The position numbers and the translations under genes are program-made. Under the pieces are notes generated by a model, which saw nothing but the letters and a program-made list of their open reading frames with translations, was not told the DNA's origin and did not search any database. A DNA stretch of 64,000 bases from Bryobacteraceae bacterium. GTDB taxonomy: Bacteria > Acidobacteriota > Terriglobia > Bryobacterales > Bryobacteraceae. The DNA lies in NCBI GenBank assembly GCA_030041495.1, contig JASHNT010000131.1:46642-110641 (forward strand), in the 5' to 3' direction. Shown here piece by piece: positions 24,976 through 33,682 of the stretch (the stretch's first letter is position 1; the number at the start of each line of letters is the position of its first letter).

Positions 24976-27176
24976 AGTCCCGCCGCGATTTCCTCAAATC
25001 CGGCGGAGCTCTGGTAGTCGGATTCAGTCTACGCGGCGTAATCTCCGCGCAGGATCATTCAGGTGCCGTCGCCGGTCCGCCCGACGCCAAGCAGATCGAC
25101 ACTTGGCTCGCCATTCATTCCGATAACACGGCGACCGTCTACATCGGATTTGCCGAGCTGGGGCAGGGCAACTCGACCGCTCTGCTACAAGTCGCGGCCG
25201 AGGAACTGGACCTGGACATGAGCCAGATCAAGACGGTGCGCCTCGACACCAACATCACGCCGAATCAGGGCGGGACTTATTCGAGCGCATCGATCCAGCG
25301 TGGGGGGCCGCAGGTTCGCACCGCGGCTGCGGAGGCTCGCGCGGCGCTGCTTAAAATGGCTGCGCCGAAGTTGAATGCGCCGGTAGAGCAGTTGAACGTA
25401 AACAAGGGAATTGTTGCGGTGAACGGCAGCCCCAACTCGCGCGTCAGCTACGGCGAGCTGATCGGCGATAAGCAATTCCACCTCGCGTTCGCCGGCACTG
25501 TGCCGGTGAAATCGCCCGCCGAGTACAAGCTCGTCGGCAAATCGGTGCCGCGAAAGGACATGCCGGCCAAGGTCGCCGGAGAGTATGTTTACATGCAGCA
25601 CATGCGTGTCGAGGGCATGCTGCACGGCCGTGTCGTCCGGCCGCGCGGGCAAGGAGCCTACGGCGACGGCGCGAAGATCCTGACCCTCGACGAATCTTCC
25701 ATTCGCGATATCCCCGGCGCGCGCGTTCTTCGTAAGGGCGATTTTTTGGGAGTGGTCGCGCCTAAGGAGTGGGACGCGGTGCGGGCCGCGCAGAAGTTGA
25801 AGGCTACCTGGGATATTAAGCCGACGCTTCCCGGCAATCAGGCCCTGTATCAGAGGATGCGCAGCGGCGAGGCCGAGGATCGCGTTGTGACCAACCGCGG
25901 CGACGTCGCTGCCGCGCTCGCCTCAGCCGCGCACACCGTCTCCCTGAATTCCACTTGTCCGTATCAGATGCACGCCTGCTTCGGACCGAACTGCGCTCTT
26001 GCCGATGTGAAACCGGATTCCGCTCTGCTGATGTGTTCCACCCAGGATGTGTATGGCACGCGCGGCGGCGTGGCTCGCGTGCTTGGCCTTCCACTGAACA
26101 AGGTCCGCGTGCAATATCAGGATGGCGCGGGAACCTACGGCCACAGTTGCTATGACGACGTGGCGCAGGCTGCGGCTTTGCTTTCCCAACTCGCCGGAGC
26201 CCCCGTGCGCCTGCAGTTCATGCGCTGGGATGAGCACGGCTGGGACAACTACGGTCCGGCGCACGTGGGAGAAGTGAAGGCAGGGGCAGATGCTTCCGGC
26301 AAGATCGTCGCGTACGAATATCAGGGCTGGCACCACAACTGGGCCAACGTGGAAACTTCCGAGCAATTGGGTCTGAGCAAGCAGGCCGCCGAGTGGGCCA
26401 CCGGAGCGGCGCAGATGGTCAGCCAGAACTGCGGAGGCATGTACGATATCGCCAACTTCCGCCTGGTGAATCACAAGATTCCGGGTCTGCTGTATCTGAA
26501 AGGGGCGTGGCTGCGCTCGCCTCTGGATCTTTCCTTCAGCTTTACTTCCGAGCAAGCCATCGATCAGCTTGCCTACGAACTCGGCATGGACCCCTACGAA
26601 TTCCGCCAGCACAACATCAAAGATCCGCGCTGGCTGGGAGTGCTGGATGCGGCGGCGAAGGCTGCCAGATGGACTCCACGCAAAGCTGCGTCCGATTTGT
26701 CGAAGGCCAGCGTGGTGACCGGCCGCGGCATTGGCATCGGCACTCACCTGGCTTCTTACGGAGGAGCAGTCGCTGAGATCGAAGTCAATAAAGATACCGG
26801 ACGCGTTGTCGCCAAGCATTTATATGGAGCCATCGATGCCGGCCAGGTCGTCAATCCCGGTAACGTCGAAGCGCAAATCGGCGGGCAGCTTGTTCAAGCG
26901 GCCAGCCGCATGTTCAAGGAAGAGGTCAAGTTCAACACCACCAACGTCACAAGTCTCGATTGGGCAAGCTATCCGATTCTGCGTTTCGATGAATCGCCGG
27001 AAGTGACGGCTGTCGTCGTGCAACGATTGAATGAGCGCTCAAGCGGAGCGGGCGAAGAAGTGATGGCTGCCTGCGCGGCCGCGATTGGCAACGCATTCTT
27101 CGACGCAACGGGCGTGCGCATGCACGAATATCCCATGACTCCCGCTCGCGTGCTGGCGGCGTTGAAGTACGCCTAA
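24972..27176 (+). CDS. Molybdenum hydroxylase, catalytic subunit with Tat signal (IorB-like)
   Basis: A 734-residue protein. It begins MKSRRDFLKSGGALVVGF, a clear twin-arginine signal (RR at 4-5), so the holoenzyme is exported folded. It covers the aldehyde oxidase/xanthine dehydrogenase molybdopterin domains in one chain: DTWLAIHSDNTATVYIGFAELGQGN, QGGTYSSASIQRGGPQVR, GVVAPKEWDAVRAAQKL, and the C-terminal GAGEEVMAACAAAIGNAFFDATG with the catalytic Glu region. Members hydroxylate N-heterocycles or aldehydes. The frame is open back to 24792, but that lies inside the small subunit gene. Expected in the periplasm, like the haem protein encoded opposite. Confidence 0.9.
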   Translation: MKSRRDFLKSGGALVVGFSLRGVISAQDHSGAVAGPPDAKQIDTWLAIHSDNTATVYIGFAELGQGNSTALLQVAAEELDLDMSQIKTVRLDTNITPNQGGTYSSASIQRGGPQVRTAAAEARAALLKMAAPKLNAPVEQLNVNKGIVAVNGSPNSRVSYGELIGDKQFHLAFAGTVPVKSPAEYKLVGKSVPRKDMPAKVAGEYVYMQHMRVEGMLHGRVVRPRGQGAYGDGAKILTLDESSIRDIPGARVLRKGDFLGVVAPKEWDAVRAAQKLKATWDIKPTLPGNQALYQRMRSGEAEDRVVTNRGDVAAALASAAHTVSLNSTCPYQMHACFGPNCALADVKPDSALLMCSTQDVYGTRGGVARVLGLPLNKVRVQYQDGAGTYGHSCYDDVAQAAALLSQLAGAPVRLQFMRWDEHGWDNYGPAHVGEVKAGADASGKIVAYEYQGWHHNWANVETSEQLGLSKQAAEWATGAAQMVSQNCGGMYDIANFRLVNHKIPGLLYLKGAWLRSPLDLSFSFTSEQAIDQLAYELGMDPYEFRQHNIKDPRWLGVLDAAAKAARWTPRKAASDLSKASVVTGRGIGIGTHLASYGGAVAEIEVNKDTGRVVAKHLYGAIDAGQVVNPGNVEAQIGGQLVQAASRMFKEEVKFNTTNVTSLDWASYPILRFDESPEVTAVVVQRLNERSSGAGEEVMAACAAAIGNAFFDATGVRMHEYPMTPARVLAALKYA

Positions 27177-27181
27177 GTTCA

Positions 27182-28276
27182 ATGTCCGCTCTACAAGCTT
27201 TGTTCACTCCGTTCCGGATCAAGAACCTGACCCTGCCCAACCGGATTGTCATGGCTCCCATGACGCGCAGCCATTCTCCCGGAGGCATTCCCGGCGATGA
27301 TGTAGCCGCCTACTACGCACGCCGCGCGCAGAACGGAGTCGGTCTGATTTTGACGGAAGGAACCGGCCCCAGTCCGGAGGCTCTGAACGATCCTAACGTT
27401 CCCCTTTTTTACGGCGACGCGCCGCTGGCAGGATGGAAAAAAGTCGAGCGCGCAGTGCACGCCGCCGGTGGTCTGATCATGCCGCAGTTGTGGCATGTCG
27501 GCATGCGGCGCAAGCCCGGCGATCTTCCCAATCCCGAGGTCCGCCCGCTTGGTCCTTCCGGGCTGGCCGAGCCGGGCCAGCCGGTGAATGAGCCAATGAC
27601 CGACGCGGAAATCGAGCGCGTCATCGAAGCTTACGCGAAAGCCGCCGCAAACGCCGAGCGCCTGGGCTTCGACGGTGTCGAGATTCACGGCGCGCACGGC
27701 TACTTGATCGATCAGTTCTTTTATGCCGGGACCAATCTCCGCACAGACAAATACGGAGGCGGAATCGCGGAGCGCACTCGCTTCGGCTGCGAAGTGGTGC
27801 GTGCCTGCCGCGGTGCGGTGAAACCTGAATTCCCCATCTTCTTACGATTCTCCCAATGGAAAGGATTCGATTTTTCCGCGCGGCTGGTGACTACTCCCGA
27901 AGAACTTGCAATTTTTCTTGAACCGCTGGTAGACGCCGGTGTGGACGTGTTCCACTGTTCGACGCGCCGGTTCTGGGAGCCGGAGTTTGTGGGCTCGCGC
28001 TTGAACCTGGCCGGATGGACCAAGAAGCTTACCGGAAAGCCGGTGATCACGGTGGGCTCGGTCGGCTTGGATTCCGACTTCACCACCAGTTTCCGCGAAC
28101 GCAAGAACTCCGGCGTCGCCCCGATCGATGTGTTGGTCGACATGATCGCATCGGGAGAAGTGGATCTGGCCGCGGTCGGCCGGGCATTGCTCAGCGACCC
28201 CGCATGGGCCGCGAAGATCCGTGACGGACGCGAACCTGCCCCCTTTGACGCCGCGACATTTAAGGTGCTTACCTAG
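27182..28276 (+). CDS. Old yellow enzyme (alkene reductase)
   Basis: A 364-residue FMN-dependent TIM barrel. It begins LFTPFRIKNLTLPNRIVMAPMTRSHSPGG, has the substrate pair region GFDGVEIHGAHGYLIDQFFYAGTNLRTDKYGG and the phosphate site ITVGSVG. Expected reaction: NAD(P)H-dependent reduction of an activated C=C bond or a nitro group. The position 5 bases after the molybdenum hydroxylase suggests one operon and a shared pathway for an aromatic or heteroaromatic compound. Insertion DVFHCSTRRFWEPEF precedes strand 6 and may shape the pocket. Confidence 0.9.
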   Translation: MSALQALFTPFRIKNLTLPNRIVMAPMTRSHSPGGIPGDDVAAYYARRAQNGVGLILTEGTGPSPEALNDPNVPLFYGDAPLAGWKKVERAVHAAGGLIMPQLWHVGMRRKPGDLPNPEVRPLGPSGLAEPGQPVNEPMTDAEIERVIEAYAKAAANAERLGFDGVEIHGAHGYLIDQFFYAGTNLRTDKYGGGIAERTRFGCEVVRACRGAVKPEFPIFLRFSQWKGFDFSARLVTTPEELAIFLEPLVDAGVDVFHCSTRRFWEPEFVGSRLNLAGWTKKLTGKPVITVGSVGLDSDFTTSFRERKNSGVAPIDVLVDMIASGEVDLAAVGRALLSDPAWAAKIRDGREPAPFDAATFKVLT

Positions 28277-28311
28277 GCGGCAGGGCAGGGAATCACCTTA
28301 CAAGCAGTCCC

Positions 28312-28851
28312 GTGCCGCCTGCCGATCATTGCGTTGTGAGGAAAGTCCTTCGCGGAATCCGGATCGCTGGCTTCGCACTTGCTGCGCTTTTGGTGAGCCT
28401 GGTAGTTTCGCGTGTGCTGACGGTCGACCCTCCGCGTCCTCAGAACAACACGATTCTGGATGAGGCCTCCGGGGCTCAGCCCAACGTCCCCCCACCGCCG
28501 GCTGTGCCGGAATCGCAACCCGCTCAGCCCGCAAAGAAGGCTCCCGCACCGGTCAAAGTATCGAAGCCGCAAGTTCCGGTGCGAACCGCGCAAGTGGTTT
28601 CACGGCAGCCCGCCCCTGCCAATACCAATCAGGTGATCTTGAGCGGAGACGTTCAGGTGAACCCGGCGGATAATGCGTCGGCTGCTCCCGCTGCTACCCC
28701 GACAGCATCGGTGGAAGAGCCGAAGGGTCCTGTGATCGTGGTGGCTCCTGGACGGAGAGATGAAAACCGCGGAGTCCGTGTGCTGAAAGCCGTGGGCCAC
28801 GCTCTCGGCATCGGCAAGCCGAAAGACGCTACCGAGGAAGCGTTTCGCTAA
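28312..28851 (+). CDS. Single-pass membrane protein with Pro-rich region, unknown function
   Basis: A 179-residue protein that I do not recognise. It has one helix (IAGFALAALLVSLVVSRVL), then about 80 residues rich in Pro, Ala, Gln and Val (PPPPAVPESQPAQPAKKAPAPV), and a basic amphipathic end (GVRVLKAVGHALGIGKP). GTG at 28312 and GTG at 28336 are both possible; the second gives VRKVLRGIRIAGF, a more ordinary membrane-anchored N-terminus. The Pro-rich part suggests spanning the periplasm. It follows the OYE gene after 35 bases and meets the GGDEF-like gene tail to tail with no gap. Confidence 0.65.
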   Translation: MPPADHCVVRKVLRGIRIAGFALAALLVSLVVSRVLTVDPPRPQNNTILDEASGAQPNVPPPPAVPESQPAQPAKKAPAPVKVSKPQVPVRTAQVVSRQPAPANTNQVILSGDVQVNPADNASAAPAATPTASVEEPKGPVIVVAPGRRDENRGVRVLKAVGHALGIGKPKDATEEAFR

Positions 28852-29976
28852 TTACACCGCCCGGCGCAAAGGAGCTTCCGCTTCCGGCCGAGCTTCCATG
28901 GTAAGAATCTTGCGGCCGCGCCGCGTCTCCTGCATGCGCTCTATGGCCGAGGCGATAGCTTCGTCGATGGATTCGCTGCGCACTTCCACGCCGCCCCAAC
29001 TGAACTGGATGGAGAGAGTTCCCATGGAACGCAGTTGGAAGTCCCACAATTGTTCGGCGATCTGGCTGAGCTTGCGCTGGGCCTGCGCGCCGCGCTCGCC
29101 CGGATAAATCAACAGGAACTCCTCTTTGCCGGATTGCGTAGCGAAATCGTTAGGTCCCAGTAAGGACTGGATCAGATTGCGAACGTTGGAGAGAGTCGAG
29201 GCGTCTTCGCTGTCGAAGGAGCTTGCGCCGATCGAGACCACCAGGCCACTCACCGGCTGGCGGCTTTCCACCAAGCGCGTGAGGACGAAGCCGTCCTGAA
29301 ATCCGGCCGGGAGCGCGAACTCGGCGGAAGGCGAGGAGACCGCCGAATGGGTCGCTGCCATCACCGCGTCCAGCAGACCGGTCGGCTTCTGGGCCTGACG
29401 GGATTCTTTCATGCTCAGCGGAGCCGGCCGGCGCACGCTCAGTAATTGGCTCCAGTCGCGCGGCCTGCCAGAAGGAGCTGAAGCGGGCTGCGCCACCATT
29501 GCGGCAGGCGCCAGAACCTCCACCGGCGGATGGACCATTTCACATTGGAGCTGAACCTGGGGCTCTTCAGGTTGTAGCGCAGTCGAAGACGCACGGCGGC
29601 GCTTCGGCGACGCCGCCAACTGCTCGCCCAGTTGAATCGCGGCCAGAGCGTCAGCGGAAAGCGGGCGCTTGTTCGGATCGCGCGGCCGCTTCGGCTTCGG
29701 CTCGGCGGGTGCAACCGCTTTTTGCGCAACTACGGGTTCGGGGGACTCGGCTATTGCGGCGTCTGGAACTCCGTCAGTGGCCTCCGCCAGAACACGCGGC
29801 GCGAGCAAGTGGAAGCGCTTGTGTTCCTCCTCGCGCCGTACCCTGAGCTCCAAAGCGAGCTCACGAAGCTGGTCGTTGTTGCCCTTGAGGAGATCGCAAA
29901 TCAAGGCAACTAAGGCTGCTCCTAGTATCACCATCACGCTGGCGAATATCTGCATCTGGTGTGGACCGAGTTCCAT
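28852..29976 (-). CDS. Membrane-anchored degenerate GGDEF-domain protein
   Basis: A 374-residue protein: N-terminal membrane helix (IFASVMVILGAALVALICDLL), coiled-coil/charged stretch (LRELALELRVRREEEHKRF), a disordered Pro/Ala-rich linker to residue 215, then a domain of about 150 residues with the GGDEF fold order (VSGLVVSIGASSFDSEDASTLSNVRNLIQSLLGPNDFATQ, then LIYPG). At the active loop, residues 282-287 read SGKEEF in place of GGDEF, so diguanylate cyclase activity is unlikely. It may act by binding or by protein contacts. A PilZ protein also lies in this window. Confidence 0.75.
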   Translation of the reverse strand: MELGPHQMQIFASVMVILGAALVALICDLLKGNNDQLRELALELRVRREEEHKRFHLLAPRVLAEATDGVPDAAIAESPEPVVAQKAVAPAEPKPKRPRDPNKRPLSADALAAIQLGEQLAASPKRRRASSTALQPEEPQVQLQCEMVHPPVEVLAPAAMVAQPASAPSGRPRDWSQLLSVRRPAPLSMKESRQAQKPTGLLDAVMAATHSAVSSPSAEFALPAGFQDGFVLTRLVESRQPVSGLVVSIGASSFDSEDASTLSNVRNLIQSLLGPNDFATQSGKEEFLLIYPGERGAQAQRKLSQIAEQLWDFQLRSMGTLSIQFSWGGVEVRSESIDEAIASAIERMQETRRGRKILTMEARPEAEAPLRRAV

Positions 29977-30107
29977 TGCATTTTGATTCTAGGTCGCCGT
30001 GGCGATAGGAGGAATAGCCTCGAGCTCCCATTTGCGGCTGGTACTCGAGACCGGCGCGGGTATGGAACCAGGGTACTGTCGGAAGTATACTTTGGGAGCG
30101 AACCAGC

Positions 30108-30740
30108 TCACTTCTCGGCGAACCACGCCAGGAACAGCCCGTCCGGAGGCACGTCTTCCCAGTACGAAATAGGCTGGCTCCAGACCCGCCGCGTGTGGCG
30201 CGCCAGCAGCCCTTCCAGCTCCTTGCGGCCGAACCAACGCTCCCACTCCGGAGTTTCCAGCCGTCCCCACGCTTCCGCGCTCTTGTCGATGATGACGATG
30301 CGCCCTCCGGGCTTTACAATCCGCGCCAGCTCCTGGACCGCCTTGGGGATGTCGACCGCATGCTCCAGGGACTCGGTCGCGTAGGCCGCGTCCATCGACT
30401 CCGTGGCTAGCGGCAACCCGGTCATGCTGGCGGCGATGCGCTGGAGATTTGGCGGAGCGTGGGACAGCATCGCTTCCGCGAGGTCGACCGCGGCCACTTG
30501 CGCGGTGGGAAAGCGCTCCTTCACGATTCGCGCGAAGCGGCCTTTTCCGCAACCGATATCGGCGGCGCGTTTGCCCGTGAGATCCCCCAGGTGCTCCAGC
30601 ACCAGCTTCACGTGCCAGATGCGCGGGTCGATGGTGGAAGGATAATGCTCCTCGTCCGCGGCGGCTTTGTTGAAGTAGTCGCGGATTTCCGCGGGAGCCT
30701 TTGCGAGGCGGCGCTTGCGCAGGCGATCGAAGATTCCCAA
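30108..30740 (-). CDS. Class I SAM-dependent methyltransferase
   Basis: A 210-residue protein with TTG start. It has methyltransferase motif I (AADIGCGKGRFARIV, about residues 59-73), the acidic ribose-binding loop (VAAVDLAEAML), motif II/III (AAYATESLEHAVD, then IVKPGGRIVIID). The N-terminus (FDRLRKRRLAKAPAEIRDYFN) is basic and may contact substrate or membrane. The fold fits the Methyltransf_11 group with small-molecule or lipid substrates. The target cannot be told. The start lies 7 bases beyond the phosphofructokinase stop, so both probably share the transcript of the upstream flagellar operon. Confidence 0.85.
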   Translation of the reverse strand: MGIFDRLRKRRLAKAPAEIRDYFNKAAADEEHYPSTIDPRIWHVKLVLEHLGDLTGKRAADIGCGKGRFARIVKERFPTAQVAAVDLAEAMLSHAPPNLQRIAASMTGLPLATESMDAAYATESLEHAVDIPKAVQELARIVKPGGRIVIIDKSAEAWGRLETPEWERWFGRKELEGLLARHTRRVWSQPISYWEDVPPDGLFLAWFAEK

Positions 30741-30747
30741 GGACCTC

Positions 30748-31911
30748 TTATTCCGGCTTGGCGAGAAAGATCGGCAAGCCCATCTTGTTCGAATAATTCG
30801 GGCGATACCGTTCCTTGTTGTACATCGTTTCGATATCGACCTTACGTGGCCCCAGCGCCGGATCGGGAATCGGCGCCAGAGTGTAGCAGCCGTGCACCAG
30901 CGCGGCCATCAGCCCGCTGCGTCCGGATAGTACCGCATCCATGGCGATATTACCGAAGGTAGCGGCCACCAGTTTGTCGGCGAAGTCCGGCTCACCGCTG
31001 CGCAGGTCATAGGTGAGGTCGCTGACGATGCACTCCTCGCGTGTCTTGTTGGTGATTTCCATGGCCAGCGCCTCGCCCACGCTGGCTTTGTGGCGATGCC
31101 CGAAAGCATCCGGCTCGCCGTACTCCTGCACCTTGTAGCCTTCCCACTGGGCGCCTTCGGAAAGGACCACCAGAACGTAATTGCTCGGCGTGGCATGCTT
31201 TTCCGTGACCAGGATGTCGATCAAGTGATCCAGGTCGACCTTGTATTCCGGGATGCAACAGCGAATGGAAGTGACATACGCTGTGTACAGCGCCGTGAAC
31301 CCGGCGTCGCGCCCGAATACTCGAAAGATCCCGACGCGTTCATGCGAGCCGACCGTGGTGCGCTGGCGCTGGATCGCGTCCATGGCCCGCGTGACCGCCG
31401 TCGAGAACCCGATGCAATATTCGGTGTTGCGGACGTCATTGTCCATGGTCTTGGGAATCGCGACCACCTTCATCCCCAGCTTGTCGAGCTTCGCGGCATA
31501 ACTGAGCGTGTCGTCGCCGCCGATGGCGACCAAATAGTCCAGGTGCAGTTCCCCGAGGTTCGCCAGCACCTGCTTGCTCATGTCCCAGGTGCCGTTGGTT
31601 TGCGGAAAAAGTCCGGGAGAGAGAAAATCGGGCAGCTTCCGCATCCTGGACGGATTGGTGCGGCTGGAATGCAGAATGGTGCCGCCGAAACGGTCGATGG
31701 TGCGGGTGTTGGAGCGGTCCAGCGGAAAGATGTAGTGCTCCACGCTGGCCGGATCGTCCAGGTTCAGATGCGTCAAGCCTTCCCAGCCGCGGCGGATGCC
31801 GATCACTTCGCAATCGTTTTCCGTGCCGCGGTAAACCACTTCTTTGATGACGGAATTGAGGCCGGGAACGTCGCCGCCTCCGGTAAGGATACCGATTCGT
31901 TTGAGGGCCAT
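30748..31911 (-). CDS. 6-phosphofructokinase, pyrophosphate-dependent type
   Basis: A 387-residue phosphofructokinase. The phosphoryl-donor loop is GGDDT (131-135) and the catalytic block is PKTMDND (153-159). An Asp after GGD and a Lys in P-K-T mark the PPi-using enzymes; ATP-PFK has GGDGS and PGTIDND. It should phosphorylate fructose-6-phosphate reversibly with PPi in glycolysis. Other marks: GILTGGGDVPGLN at the start, and the substrate site VGIFRVFGRDAGF with its Arg and Gly residues. It follows fliJ after 8 bases, an odd neighbour for a glycolytic gene. Confidence 0.9.
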   Translation of the reverse strand: MALKRIGILTGGGDVPGLNSVIKEVVYRGTENDCEVIGIRRGWEGLTHLNLDDPASVEHYIFPLDRSNTRTIDRFGGTILHSSRTNPSRMRKLPDFLSPGLFPQTNGTWDMSKQVLANLGELHLDYLVAIGGDDTLSYAAKLDKLGMKVVAIPKTMDNDVRNTEYCIGFSTAVTRAMDAIQRQRTTVGSHERVGIFRVFGRDAGFTALYTAYVTSIRCCIPEYKVDLDHLIDILVTEKHATPSNYVLVVLSEGAQWEGYKVQEYGEPDAFGHRHKASVGEALAMEITNKTREECIVSDLTYDLRSGEPDFADKLVAATFGNIAMDAVLSGRSGLMAALVHGCYTLAPIPDPALGPRKVDIETMYNKERYRPNYSNKMGLPIFLAKPE

Positions 31912-31919
31912 ATCCTATT

Positions 31920-32354
31920 TTACCGGCTGCGCCATTTCACTAGATGCAACTCCGAAGCCTCCCGGTCGATTTCGCGAGCCAGCTCCGTGTTCCACGCCGC
32001 CAGTTTCCGCGCTTCCAGGTGCTCCAGAAGCCGCACCTCGCGCTGGCGCCACAGCACCGCCTGCATCTGTGCGGCGATTCGCTTTCGTGAAGCGGACGCG
32101 CTTTCGCCGAGCTTGGCGCATTGCTCCGTCGAAGCTCGCCGGAACCGGTCGAGCGCGGCCAGCTCCGCGCCGGTGGCCGAGCCACTTGCCATTAACTCCC
32201 GGCCGGCCTTCGCACGGGCGCGTTCAGTCTCGCGCAACCGCGTCTCGATCGCGCGCAACTCGGTGTAGAATCGCTCCAGGTTGCTTTCCTCCAGTCGAAG
32301 TTGGGTGCGGCGCCAGTCCAGCACGCGGGCCAGCGGGAACGTAAACTTCTTCAC
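31920..32354 (-). CDS. fliJ: Flagellar export chaperone FliJ
   Basis: A 144-residue, almost wholly helical protein (GTG start, overlapping the fliI stop by 4 bases). The typical FliJ N-terminus is present: KKFTFPLARVLDWRRTQLRLEE, followed by long charged coiled-coil stretches rich in Arg, Glu and Ala. FliJ is the central stalk of the export ATPase and helps load substrates. Sequence similarity is weak in this family, so the call rests mainly on its position right after fliI, its length and its coiled-coil nature. Confidence 0.85.
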   Translation of the reverse strand: MKKFTFPLARVLDWRRTQLRLEESNLERFYTELRAIETRLRETERARAKAGRELMASGSATGAELAALDRFRRASTEQCAKLGESASASRKRIAAQMQAVLWRQREVRLLEHLEARKLAAWNTELAREIDREASELHLVKWRSR

Positions 32355-33682
32355 GTCTTATTCATGCCCGCGAGCGCATAAAATTGCTGCAGCGTCTCTT
32401 CGAGCGGCTCATTCACTTCCGGTTCCTGCCGTAGAAACTCGCTCAACTTGGGCTGGAGCTGGATTGCGGAATCGAGCTGTGGATTGGATCCCGAGGCATA
32501 AGCGCCCAGATGAATCAAGTCTTCCGACTGGCGGTACGCAGCCAGAGCCTCGCGGATTTTGCGCGCGGCCTCGCGCTGATCCTTGGACGAGATTTTGCTC
32601 GCCAGGCGGCTCACCGAATTCAGAATGTCGATGGCCGGATAGTGGCCTTTCGCGCCCAGCTCGCGAGAGAGCACGACGTGACCGTCCAATATCGCGCGCA
32701 CGGCATCCGCGATCGGTTCGTTGAAGTCGTCCCCCTCCACCAGCACCGTGAAGAACGCGGTGATGGAACCTGCGCCGAAGTTTCCGGCGCGTTCGAATAT
32801 CTTCGGAAGCAAATTGAACACGCTGGGGGTGTAGCCTTTCTGGCTGGGAGGCTCGCCCGCCGCAAGACCGATTTCGCGCTGGGCCATCGCCAGCCGCGTG
32901 ACGGAATCCGCCACCAGCAGCACGCTCTTTCCGCAGTCGCGAAAATATTCTGAAACGGCCAATGCCACAAAGGCGGCGCGGATGCGCAACGGCGCAGGCA
33001 TGTCCGAGGTCGCCACCACAATCACACTACGCTCCATGCCCTCCGGCGTCAGGTCTCGCTCCAGGAATTCACGCACCTCGCGATTGCGTTCGCCGATCAG
33101 CGCAATCACGCTGACGTCCGCCGAATGGTGACGCGCCAAGGCACCCAGCAGAGTGCTCTTGCCGACTCCCGAGCCGCCGAAGATGCCGATGCGCTGGCCC
33201 TTGCCGAACGGAAGCAGGCTGTCGATCGCGCGCACACCGGTGACCAGAGGTTCGGTGATGTGCTCGCGCTCGAGCGGGCCGGGAGGAGTAGCGTACAGGT
33301 CGCGCGTAGATTCAAAAGCGATGGGTCCCTTGCCGTCCATCGGTTTGCCGAAGCCGTCAAGCACGCGGCCAAGCAGCGCGGGCCCCACTTGCACTCGAGC
33401 CTCTCCCGGCCGCGCAACCACTCTGTCGCCGGCCTGAAGCCCGCCGGTCTCTTCCAGCGGCATCAGAAGGACGTGGCCTTCGCGGAAGCCGACCACCTGG
33501 GCCCGCACGATGCGATTGCCGGACGAGTAAATGTCGCAGAAGGCGCCGACCCCCGCTGCCGGGCCGTCGGAGACGACCAGCAATCCGACCACTTCGCGGA
33601 CGCGCCCGCTCCAAACCCACGTGTCGATGCCGGCCAGCGCGGCGGCGTAGTCTTCGAGCAGCGATGAGTTCAGCGCGCGCAT
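32351..33682 (-). CDS. fliI: Flagellar export ATPase FliI
   Basis: A 443-residue F1-beta-like ATPase of the usual FliI length. Walker A is GGSGVGKST (169-177), Walker B is KSVLLVADSVTRLA, and the family signature SEYFRDCGKS lies just before it. Other marks: DRVVARPG and AIDSLLPFGKGQRIGIF. It hydrolyses ATP at the base of the flagellar type III export apparatus to aid unfolding and entry of substrates. Its start overlaps the fliH end by 13 bases, which indicates translational coupling. Confidence 0.96.
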   Translation of the reverse strand: MRALNSSLLEDYAAALAGIDTWVWSGRVREVVGLLVVSDGPAAGVGAFCDIYSSGNRIVRAQVVGFREGHVLLMPLEETGGLQAGDRVVARPGEARVQVGPALLGRVLDGFGKPMDGKGPIAFESTRDLYATPPGPLEREHITEPLVTGVRAIDSLLPFGKGQRIGIFGGSGVGKSTLLGALARHHSADVSVIALIGERNREVREFLERDLTPEGMERSVIVVATSDMPAPLRIRAAFVALAVSEYFRDCGKSVLLVADSVTRLAMAQREIGLAAGEPPSQKGYTPSVFNLLPKIFERAGNFGAGSITAFFTVLVEGDDFNEPIADAVRAILDGHVVLSRELGAKGHYPAIDILNSVSRLASKISSKDQREAARKIREALAAYRQSEDLIHLGAYASGSNPQLDSAIQLQPKLSEFLRQEPEVNEPLEETLQQFYALAGMNKT

